Positions 1-7,982 of a stretch of DNA of 64,000 bases are shown here, piece by piece. The position numbers were made by a program, and so were the translations under genes. The notes under the pieces were generated by a model. That model was not told the DNA's origin and ran no database searches. It was given only the letters and a program-made list of their open reading frames with translations. The stretch covers positions 2,232,001 through 2,296,000 of the forward strand of contig OZ242210.1 of the NCBI GenBank assembly GCA_965206315.1, given 5' to 3'. Origin of the DNA: Bin16 sp965206315. Its GTDB lineage: Bacteria; Chloroflexota; Dehalococcoidia; Lucifugimonadales; Australimonadaceae. The stretch's first letter is position 1, and every line of letters begins with the position of its first letter.

Positions 1-2
1 CA

Positions 3-215
3 GTGCTCGACGAGGCCCACTATCCGCTGCCTTCCTTCATCGCAACCATTGTCGCGGACGCCGGGCGGCGGGAGTGGGCCCACGCCGTGCGGGCGCTGTC
101 GCACCCTTCGGCGGCCAGGAGCTTCCTTCCGCTGGCGTTGAAATCGCGCGGAGCGTCGCGCGCCCTGCAGACGGCCGTGCAGAGCATCCTTCCGGAGCTC
201 GCTCGCCAGCTCTGA
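3..215 (+). CDS. C-terminal end of an unidentified protein (5' end outside the window)
   Basis: An open frame enters from the left edge and stops at TGA 213-215, leaving 70 visible residues. The first visible codon is GTG, but nothing marks it as a real start, so this is treated as the tail of a longer protein. The tail is helical and Ala/Arg/Leu-rich, with no motif I can name. It lies 9 bp before the squalene-hopene cyclase on the same strand, so a shared transcript and a hopanoid or isoprenoid role are possible. That is only inference from position. Confidence 0.5.
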   Translation: MLDEAHYPLPSFIATIVADAGRREWAHAVRALSHPSAARSFLPLALKSRGASRALQTAVQSILPELARQL

Positions 216-224
216 GCCGGACCG

Positions 225-2222
225 ATGGCGAACCTGGTCGAACAAGGCATGAAGAGCCGCCTCCGCGAAGCGCTGAAGCGAACGCAGGACTACTTCTTCC
301 GTACGCAGCACGAGGACGGCTACTGGTGGGGGGAGTTGGAGTCCAACCCGACCATGGAGGCGGAGTACATCATGCTCACGCACTTCATGGGGTCGGACGA
401 GGGCGACCGTATCCCCCGCGTCGCGGAAGACATCCGGCGCAGGCAGTCCGAAGATGGCTCCTGGCGCATGTACTACGGCGCGCCGGGAGACCTGAGCACG
501 TCCATCGAGTGCTACTTCGCGCTCAAGCTCGCCGGGGATCCCACCGATGCTCCCCACATGGAGCGGGCGCGCGCCTTCATCCTGGCGCAGGGCGGGGTGC
601 CCCGGGCGCGCGTATTCACCAAGATATGGCTCGCCCTCTTCGGTCAGTGGGACTGGAAGGGAACGCCCGCCATGCCTCCGGACATGATGCTGCTGCCGAA
701 GTGGGCGCCCTTCAACATCTACCGCTTCGCGAGCTGGGCGCGCGCGACCATCGTGCCGATGACCATCATCCTCACGCTTCATCCCACGCGGCCGCCGCGC
801 GAGAGCGCATGGGTGATGGAGCTCTACCCGGAAGGCCCCGTCACGTTCACGCTGTCGCGCTGGAGGGCGAAGCCCTTCTCCCTCAAAGGAGGGTTCCTGC
901 TGCTGGACAAGGCGCTCCGCGTCTACTGCAACCTGCCGTTCGTCCCCAGGCGGGAGCGGGCGCTCGAGGCCGCCGTCGACTGGATCGTCAGCCACCAGGA
1001 GGCCGACGGCTCGTGGGGCGGTATACAGCCCCCCTGGGTCTACTCGCTCATCGCGCTGAGCGCCCTCGGGTACCGGCTGGACCACCCGGTCGTCGCGAAG
1101 GGGCTGGAGGGCTTCAGGCAGCACTGGAGCCTCCCGTCGGAAGACGGCAGGGCGCTCAGGGTGCAGGCGTGTCTCTCGCCCGTGTGGGATACGTGCCTGG
1201 CGATGCGCGGGCTCCTCGATTCAGGCGTTCCGCCGGACCATCCCAGCATCCGGCGCGCCGCGGCGTGGCTCATCGCCGAGGAGATACGGGTCAAGGGCGA
1301 CTGGGCCGTCTACCGGCCTCATCTCGAACCCAGCGGATGGGCGTTCGAGTTCGACAACGTCCACTATCCGGACATCGACGACTCGGCCATCATCGTGACC
1401 GACCTCGCGCTCGCGCGGATGAACGACGACGCAGGCGAGCGGGCCAGAGCGGCATCCGTCGACCGTGCCGTCGCGTGGCTGACGGGCATGCAAAGTTCGG
1501 GCGGGGGCTGGGCCGCGTTCGACTGGAACAACGAGTCCCGCGAGCTGGCGGAGATCCCGTTCGCCGACTTCGGCGAGCTCCTGGACCCGCCCAGTGTCGA
1601 CGTCACCGCGCACGTGCTGGAGATGTACGGGATGCTGGGGTACGGGATCGACCATCCGCCCGTGCGCCGAGGTCTGGCGTACATATGGGACCAGCAGGAG
1701 CACGACGGCGCGTGGTTCGGACGCTGGGGCGTGAACTACGTCTACGGCACGGGCGCGGTGCTGCCCGCTCTACAGGCGTTGGGAGTGGACATGGCGCAGC
1801 CCCGCGTGCGCCGCGCGGTCGAGTGGCTCCTCGCGCACCAGAACCCGGACGGTGGGTGGGGAGAGACGTGCGTCAGCTACCCGGACCCGTCGCTGCGCGG
1901 GCAGGGCGAGAGCACGCCATCGCAGACGTCATGGGCGCTCATCGCGCTCATCGCGGCGGGTGAAGCGCTCAGCGAGCCCGTCCGGAGAGGCGTCGAGTTC
2001 CTCCTCCGGCGCCAGCAGGACGACGGAACATGGGACGAGCCGCAGTTCACGGGGTGCGGCTTCCCCGGCTACGGCCCCGGCAGCCAGCCCGAGCAGTACG
2101 AGCCGCTCGACGACCCGAACTCGCAGGGGCCCGAGCTGAGCGCCGCGTTCATGATCAACTACCACCTGTACCGCAACTACTTCCCGCTCTGGGCGCTGGG
2201 GCGGTACGCGCAGGCGCTTTAG
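225..2222 (+). CDS. shc: Squalene-hopene cyclase
   Basis: Class II terpene cyclase that converts squalene to hopene, the first committed step of hopanoid synthesis; family members are monotopic membrane proteins. The 665-residue length fits the family. The catalytic DxDD motif is visible as DIDD at residues 383-386. QW repeats that brace the alpha/alpha barrel are clear at about 258 (QEADGSW), 491 (QEHDGAW), 539 (QNPDGGW) and 597 (QQDDGTW). The ATG at 225 gives a full-length N-terminus; an ATG eight codons later (249) is the only close alternative. The upstream partial gene ends 9 bp before. No frameshift or missing key residue was seen. Confidence 0.97.
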   Translation: MANLVEQGMKSRLREALKRTQDYFFRTQHEDGYWWGELESNPTMEAEYIMLTHFMGSDEGDRIPRVAEDIRRRQSEDGSWRMYYGAPGDLSTSIECYFALKLAGDPTDAPHMERARAFILAQGGVPRARVFTKIWLALFGQWDWKGTPAMPPDMMLLPKWAPFNIYRFASWARATIVPMTIILTLHPTRPPRESAWVMELYPEGPVTFTLSRWRAKPFSLKGGFLLLDKALRVYCNLPFVPRRERALEAAVDWIVSHQEADGSWGGIQPPWVYSLIALSALGYRLDHPVVAKGLEGFRQHWSLPSEDGRALRVQACLSPVWDTCLAMRGLLDSGVPPDHPSIRRAAAWLIAEEIRVKGDWAVYRPHLEPSGWAFEFDNVHYPDIDDSAIIVTDLALARMNDDAGERARAASVDRAVAWLTGMQSSGGGWAAFDWNNESRELAEIPFADFGELLDPPSVDVTAHVLEMYGMLGYGIDHPPVRRGLAYIWDQQEHDGAWFGRWGVNYVYGTGAVLPALQALGVDMAQPRVRRAVEWLLAHQNPDGGWGETCVSYPDPSLRGQGESTPSQTSWALIALIAAGEALSEPVRRGVEFLLRRQQDDGTWDEPQFTGCGFPGYGPGSQPEQYEPLDDPNSQGPELSAAFMINYHLYRNYFPLWALGRYAQAL

Positions 2223-2310
2223 CCCATCCCTCCTCAGGCCGGACCGGCCCGGCACGACCCAGCAGCGGCTCCACGCGAGCCAGGCCGCCTGCAGGCCGAG
2301 AACACCCGAA

Positions 2311-2352
2311 AACGTCACCGTAACGTAATCATAATTCGTCTGAAAGTCACCC
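2311..2352. repeat. Left arm of an imperfect inverted repeat bounding 2311-2776
   Basis: Without gaps, this 42-base arm matches the reverse complement of 2735-2776 at 30 of the first 40 positions. Two blocks carry the match: arm positions 1-20 (18 of 20) and 31-42 (11 of 12). Weaker similarity continues inward for about 24 bases. Each arm carries two GTCACC words in the same orientation, 32 bp apart (about three helical turns), as expected for a dimer-bound operator. Confidence 0.75.
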
Positions 2353-2379
2353 TTTTTTCATATCGAAAGGCGTATGTTG

Positions 2380-2570
2380 AAGTGGCCCCGCCGGCGGGCG
2401 AATTCCCAGCCGCGGGGATCGACGCTTCGTGGGGAGGCACAGGGGACTGGGGTTCTCCCCACGGGGGACCTCCTGGGCATGAGGTGAAACTGCCCACCCA
2501 ATGAGCCGTCCCGTTCGGCCGCACCGGCGCCACACAGTGGCCCCGGTGGGCTTCGGTGGGATCGATTACG
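2380..2570. other. GC-rich non-coding stretch with several possible hairpins
   Basis: No convincing long ORF covers this part of the 554-bp gap between the cyclase and the kinase. The word AGTGGCCCCG occurs near both ends (about 2380 and 2535), and short complementary runs such as GGGCA/TGCCC around 2475-2495 could form hairpins. I compared it by eye with the common riboswitch cores and found no match I would defend. It may be a leader for the small ORF at 2580 or a structured RNA. Confidence 0.3.
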
Positions 2571-2579
2571 GAGGTTGAG

Positions 2580-2678
2580 TTGCTGGACCTATTACTCACC
2601 GCGCTGGCAGGTATCGTGCTCGGGGCAGTGCTGCTCGTCGGCGGCCTCATCATATATGCGCGACGTCAACGGCCTTGA
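2580..2678 (+). CDS. Small single-pass membrane protein, 32 residues (hypothetical)
   Basis: A TTG start at 2580 follows GGAGG (2570-2574) at 5-nt spacing and opens a 32-codon frame ending at TGA 2676-2678. The product is almost entirely one hydrophobic helix, about residues 4-26, rich in Leu, Val, Ala and Gly. It ends in a short basic tail (ARRQRP), which predicts a cytoplasmic C-terminus. It lies within the inverted-repeat-bounded segment, 98 bp before the soluble kinase. A membrane partner for that kinase is conceivable but speculative. The ribosome binding site and the textbook helix are what support it. Confidence 0.5.
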   Translation: MLDLLLTALAGIVLGAVLLVGGLIIYARRQRP

Positions 2679-2734
2679 AAGCCGTTGGTGGTACCGGGGG
2701 CTCCATAAGGCATACCGTCCTGGCGATGACATAG

Positions 2735-2776
2735 GGGTGACTTTCCTTCCTGTTTCGATTACGGTATGGTGACGTT
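2735..2776. repeat. Right arm of the inverted repeat, abutting the kinase start codon
   Basis: The reverse complement matches 2311-2352 as described there. The arm ends at 2776 and the kinase ATG is 2777-2779. TATGGT at 2765-2770 could act as a -10 box and would start the transcript at or next to the ATG. There is no Shine-Dalgarno sequence here, which fits a leaderless mRNA. With GTCACC words in both arms, autoregulation by the kinase's own DNA-binding domain is a natural hypothesis. Confidence 0.7.
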
Positions 2777-5155
2777 ATGGACGAACAAGACCGGGAGATA
2801 GCAGAGCTGCGCGAGCGGCTATCCAGGTTGAGCGAGGCCGGCCTCCGCATCACCGAAGACCTCGACTTCAACTCCGTGCTGCAGGGAGTGCTCGACGCCG
2901 CACGCTCGCTCACCGGCGCCCGCTATGGCGTCATCGTCCTGCACGACGAAACCGGGATAGCCGAGGACTCCCTCTCGTCGGGGATGACCAGAGACGAAAC
3001 GGAAAGGGTATGGGCGCTCCCGGAGTCTCCGAAGCACTTCGAGTACCTGAGCAGGATCCCCGGCCCCATAAGGGTCCCCGACCTGCTTGGCCACATCAGG
3101 TCGCTGGGCCTTCCGGAGATGCGGTTCCCGCTGGATCTGAGCGAAAAGGTCTCCTTCCTGGCGTCCCCCGTCCTGCACAGGGGCGAACGCGTCGGCAGCA
3201 TCTATCTCGCGGAGAAGGAGCGCGGACAGGAGTTCAGCCAGGAGGACGAGGAGACGCTGGTGCTGTTCGCCTCACAGGCCGCCATGGCCATAGCCAACGC
3301 GCGCAGGCACCGGGAGGAGCAGCGGGCCAGAGCCGACGTGGAGACGTTGATAGACACCTCTCCGATCGGCGTCGTGGTCTTCGATGCCGCAACGGGGGCT
3401 CCGAGGTCGCTCAACCGTGAGGCCCGGAGGATCTTCGATTTTCTGCGAGACCCCGACCAGACGCCGGAGCAGCTGCTGGAGGCCATGTTGTTCAAGCGCG
3501 CGGACGGGCGCGAGGTCTCCCTGCGGGAGTTCCCGATGGCGCAGCTGCTCAGCATCGGCGAGACGATACGGGCGGAGGAGATTGTTCTGGAGGTCCCCGA
3601 TGGGAGGCGTCTCACGGCACTGCTCAACGCAACGCCCATCCGCTCCGACGACGGGACGGTCGAGTCGATGGTCGTCACACTCCAGGACATGGCCGACGTC
3701 GAGGAGATGGAGCGGATGCGCGCCGAGTTCCTGGGGATGGTGAGCCACGAGCTGCGGACTCCGCTCACCTCCATCAGGGGAGCGGCGACAACCATGCTGG
3801 ATACCTCGTCGGAACTCGATCCCACCGAGGTGCGCCAGCTCATGCGGATCATCGTCGATCAGGCCGACAACATGCGCGACCTCATCGGCGATCTGCTGGA
3901 CGTGGCCCGCATCGAAACGGGCTCCCTGTCGGTCAGCCCCGAACCGGTCGAGGTGGCGGTGCTGGTGGACCGGGCCAGAAACACCTTCGTCAACGGGGGC
4001 GGCAGGAACCTCCTGAACATCGGCCTCGGAGCGGGCCTGCCTCTCGTCATGGCGGACAGGCGCCGCATCGTCCAGGTAATCGGCAATCTCCTCTCGAACG
4101 CTTCCAGGCGCTCGCCGGAATCGTCTGTGATCAGGGTGAACGCAGCATGGGAAGGGGGCCACGTGGCGTTGTCCGTGGTGGACGAGGGGAGCGGCATAAC
4201 GGCCGAGCGGCTGCCGTACCTGTTCCGCAAGTTCTCAAGGAACGAGGCCGAGGAGCAGGCAGGCGACACCGGCCTCGGCCTCGCCATCTGCAAGGGGATA
4301 GTCGAGGCCCACGGAGGGCGCATCTGGGCGGAGAGCGACGGACCGGGGCTTGGCGCCCGGTTCACGTTCACCCTCCCGGTGGCCGAAGAGCCCACACGCG
4401 AACGCCCCTGGTTTGCCCCGCTCTCGCGGTCGGAGGCAGGCGTGGGTGAGCGCATCCTCGTCGTGGACGACGACCCGCATACGCTCACGTACGTTCGGGG
4501 CGTGCTCGTGGATGCGGGCTACAGCCCGATAGTGTCAGCCGACCCTGAGGAGGTCCTTGCCCTGATTAGGGAGAACGGGGCCCACCTCGTTCTGCTCGAC
4601 CTCATGCTGCCGGGATTCGACGGGATCGAACTGATGAAAGAGATCCTCGGCATGGTCGACGTCCCCGTGATCTTCCTCTCCGCCTATGGCAAGGACCACG
4701 TGATCGCCCAGGCCTTCGACGCCGGGGCGACCGACTACATCGTCAAACCCTTCTCGCCGACCGAGCTCGTGGCCAGGGTCGGGGCGGCCCTTCGAAGGCA
4801 GGGGGGATTCGACCGGAACGAGCCATCGGAGCCCTATGTGTTGGGCGAGCTGATCGTCAATTACGCCGAACGCCTCGTGACCCTGGCGGGCCGTCCCGTG
4901 CAACTGACGGCAACCGAGTACGGTCTGCTCTACCAACTCTCTGCCAACGGCGGGCGGGTGCTGACGCACGACCAACTGCTGCGAAGGGTCTGGCGGTCCG
5001 GGAAGCCCGGCGACATGCGGACGCTCCGGACGCACGTGAGGAGGCTCCGCCGCAAGCTGGGAGACGACGGCGCCGACCCCACCTACGTCTTCACCGAATC
5101 CCGCGTTGGCTACCGTATGCCCAGGGCGGATGGCCAGGGCCTGGAGCAGGTGTGA
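2777..5155 (+). CDS. Soluble histidine kinase fused to an OmpR-type response regulator
   Basis: One 792-residue chain holds a whole two-component pathway. Order: GAF domain (about 20-175), PAS-like segment (about 180-310), HisKA with SHELRTPL around phospho-acceptor His324, HATPase with the DTGLGLAIC box at about 497, receiver (about 560-675) with the acidic triad at 564-566 and phospho-acceptor Asp608, then a winged-helix OmpR/PhoB effector (about 690-785). No membrane helix or signal peptide is seen, so the signal is probably cytosolic and read by GAF or PAS. It converges with the next gene across 32 bp. Kinase and DNA-binding regulator are usually separate genes; carrying both plus a winged helix in one cytosolic chain is uncommon. 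All key residues are present. Confidence 0.93.
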   Translation: MDEQDREIAELRERLSRLSEAGLRITEDLDFNSVLQGVLDAARSLTGARYGVIVLHDETGIAEDSLSSGMTRDETERVWALPESPKHFEYLSRIPGPIRVPDLLGHIRSLGLPEMRFPLDLSEKVSFLASPVLHRGERVGSIYLAEKERGQEFSQEDEETLVLFASQAAMAIANARRHREEQRARADVETLIDTSPIGVVVFDAATGAPRSLNREARRIFDFLRDPDQTPEQLLEAMLFKRADGREVSLREFPMAQLLSIGETIRAEEIVLEVPDGRRLTALLNATPIRSDDGTVESMVVTLQDMADVEEMERMRAEFLGMVSHELRTPLTSIRGAATTMLDTSSELDPTEVRQLMRIIVDQADNMRDLIGDLLDVARIETGSLSVSPEPVEVAVLVDRARNTFVNGGGRNLLNIGLGAGLPLVMADRRRIVQVIGNLLSNASRRSPESSVIRVNAAWEGGHVALSVVDEGSGITAERLPYLFRKFSRNEAEEQAGDTGLGLAICKGIVEAHGGRIWAESDGPGLGARFTFTLPVAEEPTRERPWFAPLSRSEAGVGERILVVDDDPHTLTYVRGVLVDAGYSPIVSADPEEVLALIRENGAHLVLLDLMLPGFDGIELMKEILGMVDVPVIFLSAYGKDHVIAQAFDAGATDYIVKPFSPTELVARVGAALRRQGGFDRNEPSEPYVLGELIVNYAERLVTLAGRPVQLTATEYGLLYQLSANGGRVLTHDQLLRRVWRSGKPGDMRTLRTHVRRLRRKLGDDGADPTYVFTESRVGYRMPRADGQGLEQV

Positions 5156-5187
5156 GCGGGGCCCCGCCCGGAGCAACCCGGTCCTGC

Positions 5188-6165
5188 TCAGCTGTCCAGC
5201 GCACCTGCCGCGATGAACCCCGAGAGCGGCTGCTTCCGGGGCGTCATGCCGTGCTCGACGGCGAAGGTCTGGACGAGGTCGATGGTGGCCGCGTTGGCGG
5301 CGAGGCCGTAGGCGTAAGGGTTGTCGCCGAACGTCTCGCGCTGGCGCTCCATCATCTCCCGTGCGAAGACGAGGGCTGAGGGCGGCTCCTTCATCGCGCG
5401 CTCCATCGTCAGCCGTTGCGCCTCGACGAACGCGTCGAGCAGGCTCTTCGCCGCCCACGGATGCGCGTCCAGCACGCTCTTGCGGACGATGGTTGCGTGG
5501 TGGGCGGGAAAGATGCCCGTCCCGGCGTGGTAGCGCTCCGACTCCGCGACGCCGTCTGCGAACAGCGGAACGAAGCGTGAGCGGTCGGCCAGCGGCCCGC
5601 TCGCGGGCGGATGGACCGAGTACATCGCATCGAGCGCGCCGTCAGCCATCATCTGTTCGAGGTCGTTGGGAGGCGGGTTGATCACGACTCCCTCTGGTGG
5701 ACGGAAGGGCTCCGTCTGGCCGGGGATGGCGGGGTCCGGCCTGCCCTGGAACCACTCGACGGCGTGCGGGGCGACGCCGAACTCGTGCTCCAGGATGCCT
5801 CGCGTCCAGAGCGCCGCCGTCATCTGGTAATCGACGACGCCGATGCGCTTGCCGGTCATGTCCTCGGGGTGGTCCTGCCGGATGCCTGAGCCGAGGCGGA
5901 CCATCGTATTCACGTAGGAGAAGGTGCGGTTGTGGAAGACGGGCAGGACGCGGTAGTCCCAGCCCAGCGGGATGGCCAGCAGCGTGAAGGACATGGACAT
6001 CTCGGATATGTCGAACTCGTTGCCCTGGAGTTGGCGGCGCCATATCTCCTGCAGGGGGACGTCGTGGTGCTCCAGCGTGATGCCCTCAGGCTTCACCTCG
6101 CCGGTCAGAAGGGGGCCGATGCGGTCCCAGGGGGTCATCGCCATCGTCAGTTTCAGGTCGGGCAT
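5188..6165 (-). CDS. Periplasmic-binding-like protein of the 4,5-dihydroxyphthalate decarboxylase family (paralog 1)
   Basis: A 325-residue protein. It has the features of database entries named 4,5-dihydroxyphthalate decarboxylase or NMT1-type substrate-binding protein: an opening like LKLTMAMTPWDRI, the SEMSMSF block, HNRTFSYVN, and GIRQDHPEDMTGKRIGV. The fold is that of type 2 periplasmic binding proteins, yet no signal peptide is visible, so a cytosolic enzyme or binding role fits better than an ABC receptor. The start at 6165 is supported by GAGGT about 7 nt upstream. A clear paralog sits at 30004-31056. No transport genes are adjacent, and the substrate cannot be told from sequence. Confidence 0.75.
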   Translation of the reverse strand: MPDLKLTMAMTPWDRIGPLLTGEVKPEGITLEHHDVPLQEIWRRQLQGNEFDISEMSMSFTLLAIPLGWDYRVLPVFHNRTFSYVNTMVRLGSGIRQDHPEDMTGKRIGVVDYQMTAALWTRGILEHEFGVAPHAVEWFQGRPDPAIPGQTEPFRPPEGVVINPPPNDLEQMMADGALDAMYSVHPPASGPLADRSRFVPLFADGVAESERYHAGTGIFPAHHATIVRKSVLDAHPWAAKSLLDAFVEAQRLTMERAMKEPPSALVFAREMMERQRETFGDNPYAYGLAANAATIDLVQTFAVEHGMTPRKQPLSGFIAAGALDS

Positions 6166-6342
6166 GGTGGTTACCTCACTAGCGCGTGGACGAATCCTAT
6201 CTTCTCAGGCACCCGCCGGCACACGCTCGTTCGCGCCTGCGTTCGACGTGAGTGAGGATGCAGTTGTCGTCCGCCGCCGCAGGTGCTCGATGCGCGCGGT
6301 GTATCCTTGCCGGGCGATGGAGCGATAACGGAGGAAGGAACG

Positions 6343-7464
6343 ATGCTTGGACTCTCGCACGGCGGCACGACCATCTATTCGTCAGATCTCCCGAGCGGCG
6401 AGGTGCTCGTGGGGACGATGGACGGCGTGGTGAAACTGCGCCGCGACGGCGACCGCTGGCCGGTCGTCAGCCATGCTCTCGAGGGCAAGCATATCCATGC
6501 GCTGCTGTTCGTGGACGGTACGGTCTTCGCGGGCGCGTGGTGGGACGGCGTGTACGCCAGCGAAGACGGAGGCGAGACGTGGGAGGCGCGCGACGCGGGT
6601 ATCGACGTGCGCAGTCTGTTCAGCCTCGCTGCGGTCGACACGGACGGCGGGAAGCGGCTGTTCGCCGGCACGGAGCCCGCGCACCTCTACTACAGCGACG
6701 ACATGGGGATGACGTGGACCGAGTTGCCGGAGGTGCGGTCTGTCGAGTCCCTTCCCCGTTGGCGCTTCGCGGCCGACCCGTTCGAGGCGCATCTGAAGCA
6801 CATCAACTTCCACCCGGACGACCCGGCGCACATGTACGTCAGCATCGAGGTCGGGGGGCTGCTGGAGAGCACCGACGGCGGCGAGACCTGGGCGGATATC
6901 GACGTGCCGAACCCGGACGTGCACCGCACCGTCATCGACCCCCGCAACCCGTCTGCGATCCGGACCACCGGCGGCGCCGGGCTGCTGCTCACCGAGGACG
7001 GCGGAGGATCGTGGCAGGAGCTGTTCGGCAAGGAGAACGATATCGGCGGCTACCCCGACCAGTTGGTGCATCTCCCGAGCGACCCGGACACGCTGTACGT
7101 GTCCGCTTCACGGACGGGACCGCGCTCCTGGGTGCAGGACGGCTCGGTCGAGGGGTTCGCCGGCGGGCGCATCGGCAGAAGCATCGACGGCGGACGCTCG
7201 TGGACTGTGCTGACGGGCGGGTTGCCCGACCGCCTGCACGGCAACGTCGAGGCGATGTGCCTCGAAGAGGCGGGCGGGAGCGTCCAGCTGTTCGCAGGCA
7301 TGACCGACGGCGAGATCTGGTGGACAGGCGACGGCGGCGAGAGCTGGAGCATGGTTGCGCAACTCGCTCCGGTGTCGAAGTCGGTGCACACCGAGATGCT
7401 CACGGGCGAGCGTACCCACGCCTTGAAGTTCTCGGACGGCGATCGGGTTGAGAAGAGCGCCTAG
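6343..7464 (+). CDS. BNR/Asp-box repeat beta-propeller protein
   Basis: A 373-residue protein built of Asp-box repeats of the form S/T-x-D-x-G-x-S/T-W. Examples are SEDGGETW, SDDMGMTW, STDGGETW, TEDGGGSW, SIDGGRSW and TGDGGESW, spread evenly along the chain as in sialidase-like or Ycf48-like propellers. No signal peptide or catalytic set identifies it as a sialidase, so the function is unknown. The ATG at 6343 is preferred because GGAGGAAGG ends a few bases before it; an in-frame start at 6283 lacks such a site. RidA and two RraA-like genes follow on the same strand after about 100 bp. Confidence 0.8.
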   Translation: MLGLSHGGTTIYSSDLPSGEVLVGTMDGVVKLRRDGDRWPVVSHALEGKHIHALLFVDGTVFAGAWWDGVYASEDGGETWEARDAGIDVRSLFSLAAVDTDGGKRLFAGTEPAHLYYSDDMGMTWTELPEVRSVESLPRWRFAADPFEAHLKHINFHPDDPAHMYVSIEVGGLLESTDGGETWADIDVPNPDVHRTVIDPRNPSAIRTTGGAGLLLTEDGGGSWQELFGKENDIGGYPDQLVHLPSDPDTLYVSASRTGPRSWVQDGSVEGFAGGRIGRSIDGGRSWTVLTGGLPDRLHGNVEAMCLEEAGGSVQLFAGMTDGEIWWTGDGGESWSMVAQLAPVSKSVHTEMLTGERTHALKFSDGDRVEKSA

Positions 7465-7484
7465 CGCACGTTCTCCCTGTGCCC

Positions 7485-7493
7485 TGCTATACT
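7485..7493 (+). promoter_or_regulatory. Extended -10 promoter box TGCTATACT before the RidA-RraA genes
   Basis: TGC followed by TATACT lies 73 bp before the RidA-like start codon. There is no convincing -35 box at 17 bp, which fits an extended -10 promoter. The same nine-base word lies before the sulfite reductase leader at 36206-36214. Confidence 0.5.
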
Positions 7494-7566
7494 CGCCTGC
7501 GGCGCGCGGCCTACGCTCAGCGCACGGCCGGAATGAACGCGAATCCCATTCATCTAGAGGTGAAAC

Positions 7567-7956
7567 ATGGCGAGGAAGGTGATCCACATCCCCGGCAACT
7601 GGCACTCCGGCCAGCCCATCCCTCCGGCGACGAAGGTAGGGCCCATCGTGACGTCCGGCGGCGTCAGCGGGCTCAACCCCGACACCAACGAGATGCCGAG
7701 CGACCTCGCTGAGCAGGCGCAGTGGGCGTTCGAGCACGTTCGCCGCATCGTGACCGAGGCCGGCGGCACCACGGACGACATCGCGCACATGAACGTCTAC
7801 GTGAAGAGCCGCGACATCCGGCCGCTCGTGAACGAGCAGTGGGTCGCCATGTTCCCGGACGAGGAGAACCGCCCGACGCGCCACACCATCCAGTACGACG
7901 CGCTCGCCGGCGGCATGGAGATGCAGATCCAGTTCATCGCGTACGTCGGCGGCTAG
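7567..7956 (+). CDS. RidA/YjgF/YER057c-family protein
   Basis: A 129-residue member of the Rid family. Well-studied members are trimers that hydrolyse reactive enamine or imine intermediates to ketones plus ammonia. The chain has the expected length and the family pattern of a substrate-facing beta-sheet followed by a helix (AEQAQWAFEHVRRIVTEAGG) and DIAHMNVYVKS. The Arg used by archetypal RidA to hold carboxylates is not obvious in its usual place, so this may belong to a less characterised Rid subgroup. AGAGGTGAAAC just before the ATG serves as ribosome binding site. Two RraA-like genes follow, suggesting a small catabolic operon. Confidence 0.9.
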   Translation: MARKVIHIPGNWHSGQPIPPATKVGPIVTSGGVSGLNPDTNEMPSDLAEQAQWAFEHVRRIVTEAGGTTDDIAHMNVYVKSRDIRPLVNEQWVAMFPDEENRPTRHTIQYDALAGGMEMQIQFIAYVGG

Positions 7957-7982
7957 GTACCGGCGGCAGGGGAGGGGAAGCG

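Noticed and set aside
74..1963. 629-residue open frame inside the cyclase gene
   Set aside because: Arg/Gly/His-rich frame-shifted shadow of the cyclase with no domain; the GC-rich genome keeps stop codons rare in other frames.
2380..2570. Riboswitch (ZTP, SAM or similar) before the small ORF
   Set aside because: A CCTCCTGGGCA stretch recalls the ZTP core, but the other conserved parts are absent and the downstream genes are unrelated to folate or purine metabolism.
2311..2776. Miniature transposable element
   Set aside because: Terminal repeats exist, but no target duplication was found, the arms are imperfect in the middle, and the right arm sits at the kinase start. A regulatory reading is favoured; not excluded.
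5156..5167. GCGGGGCCCCGC palindrome between the kinase and the binding-protein gene as a terminator
   Set aside because: The 12-bp palindrome has no loop, so it cannot form a normal hairpin; termination there is unproven.
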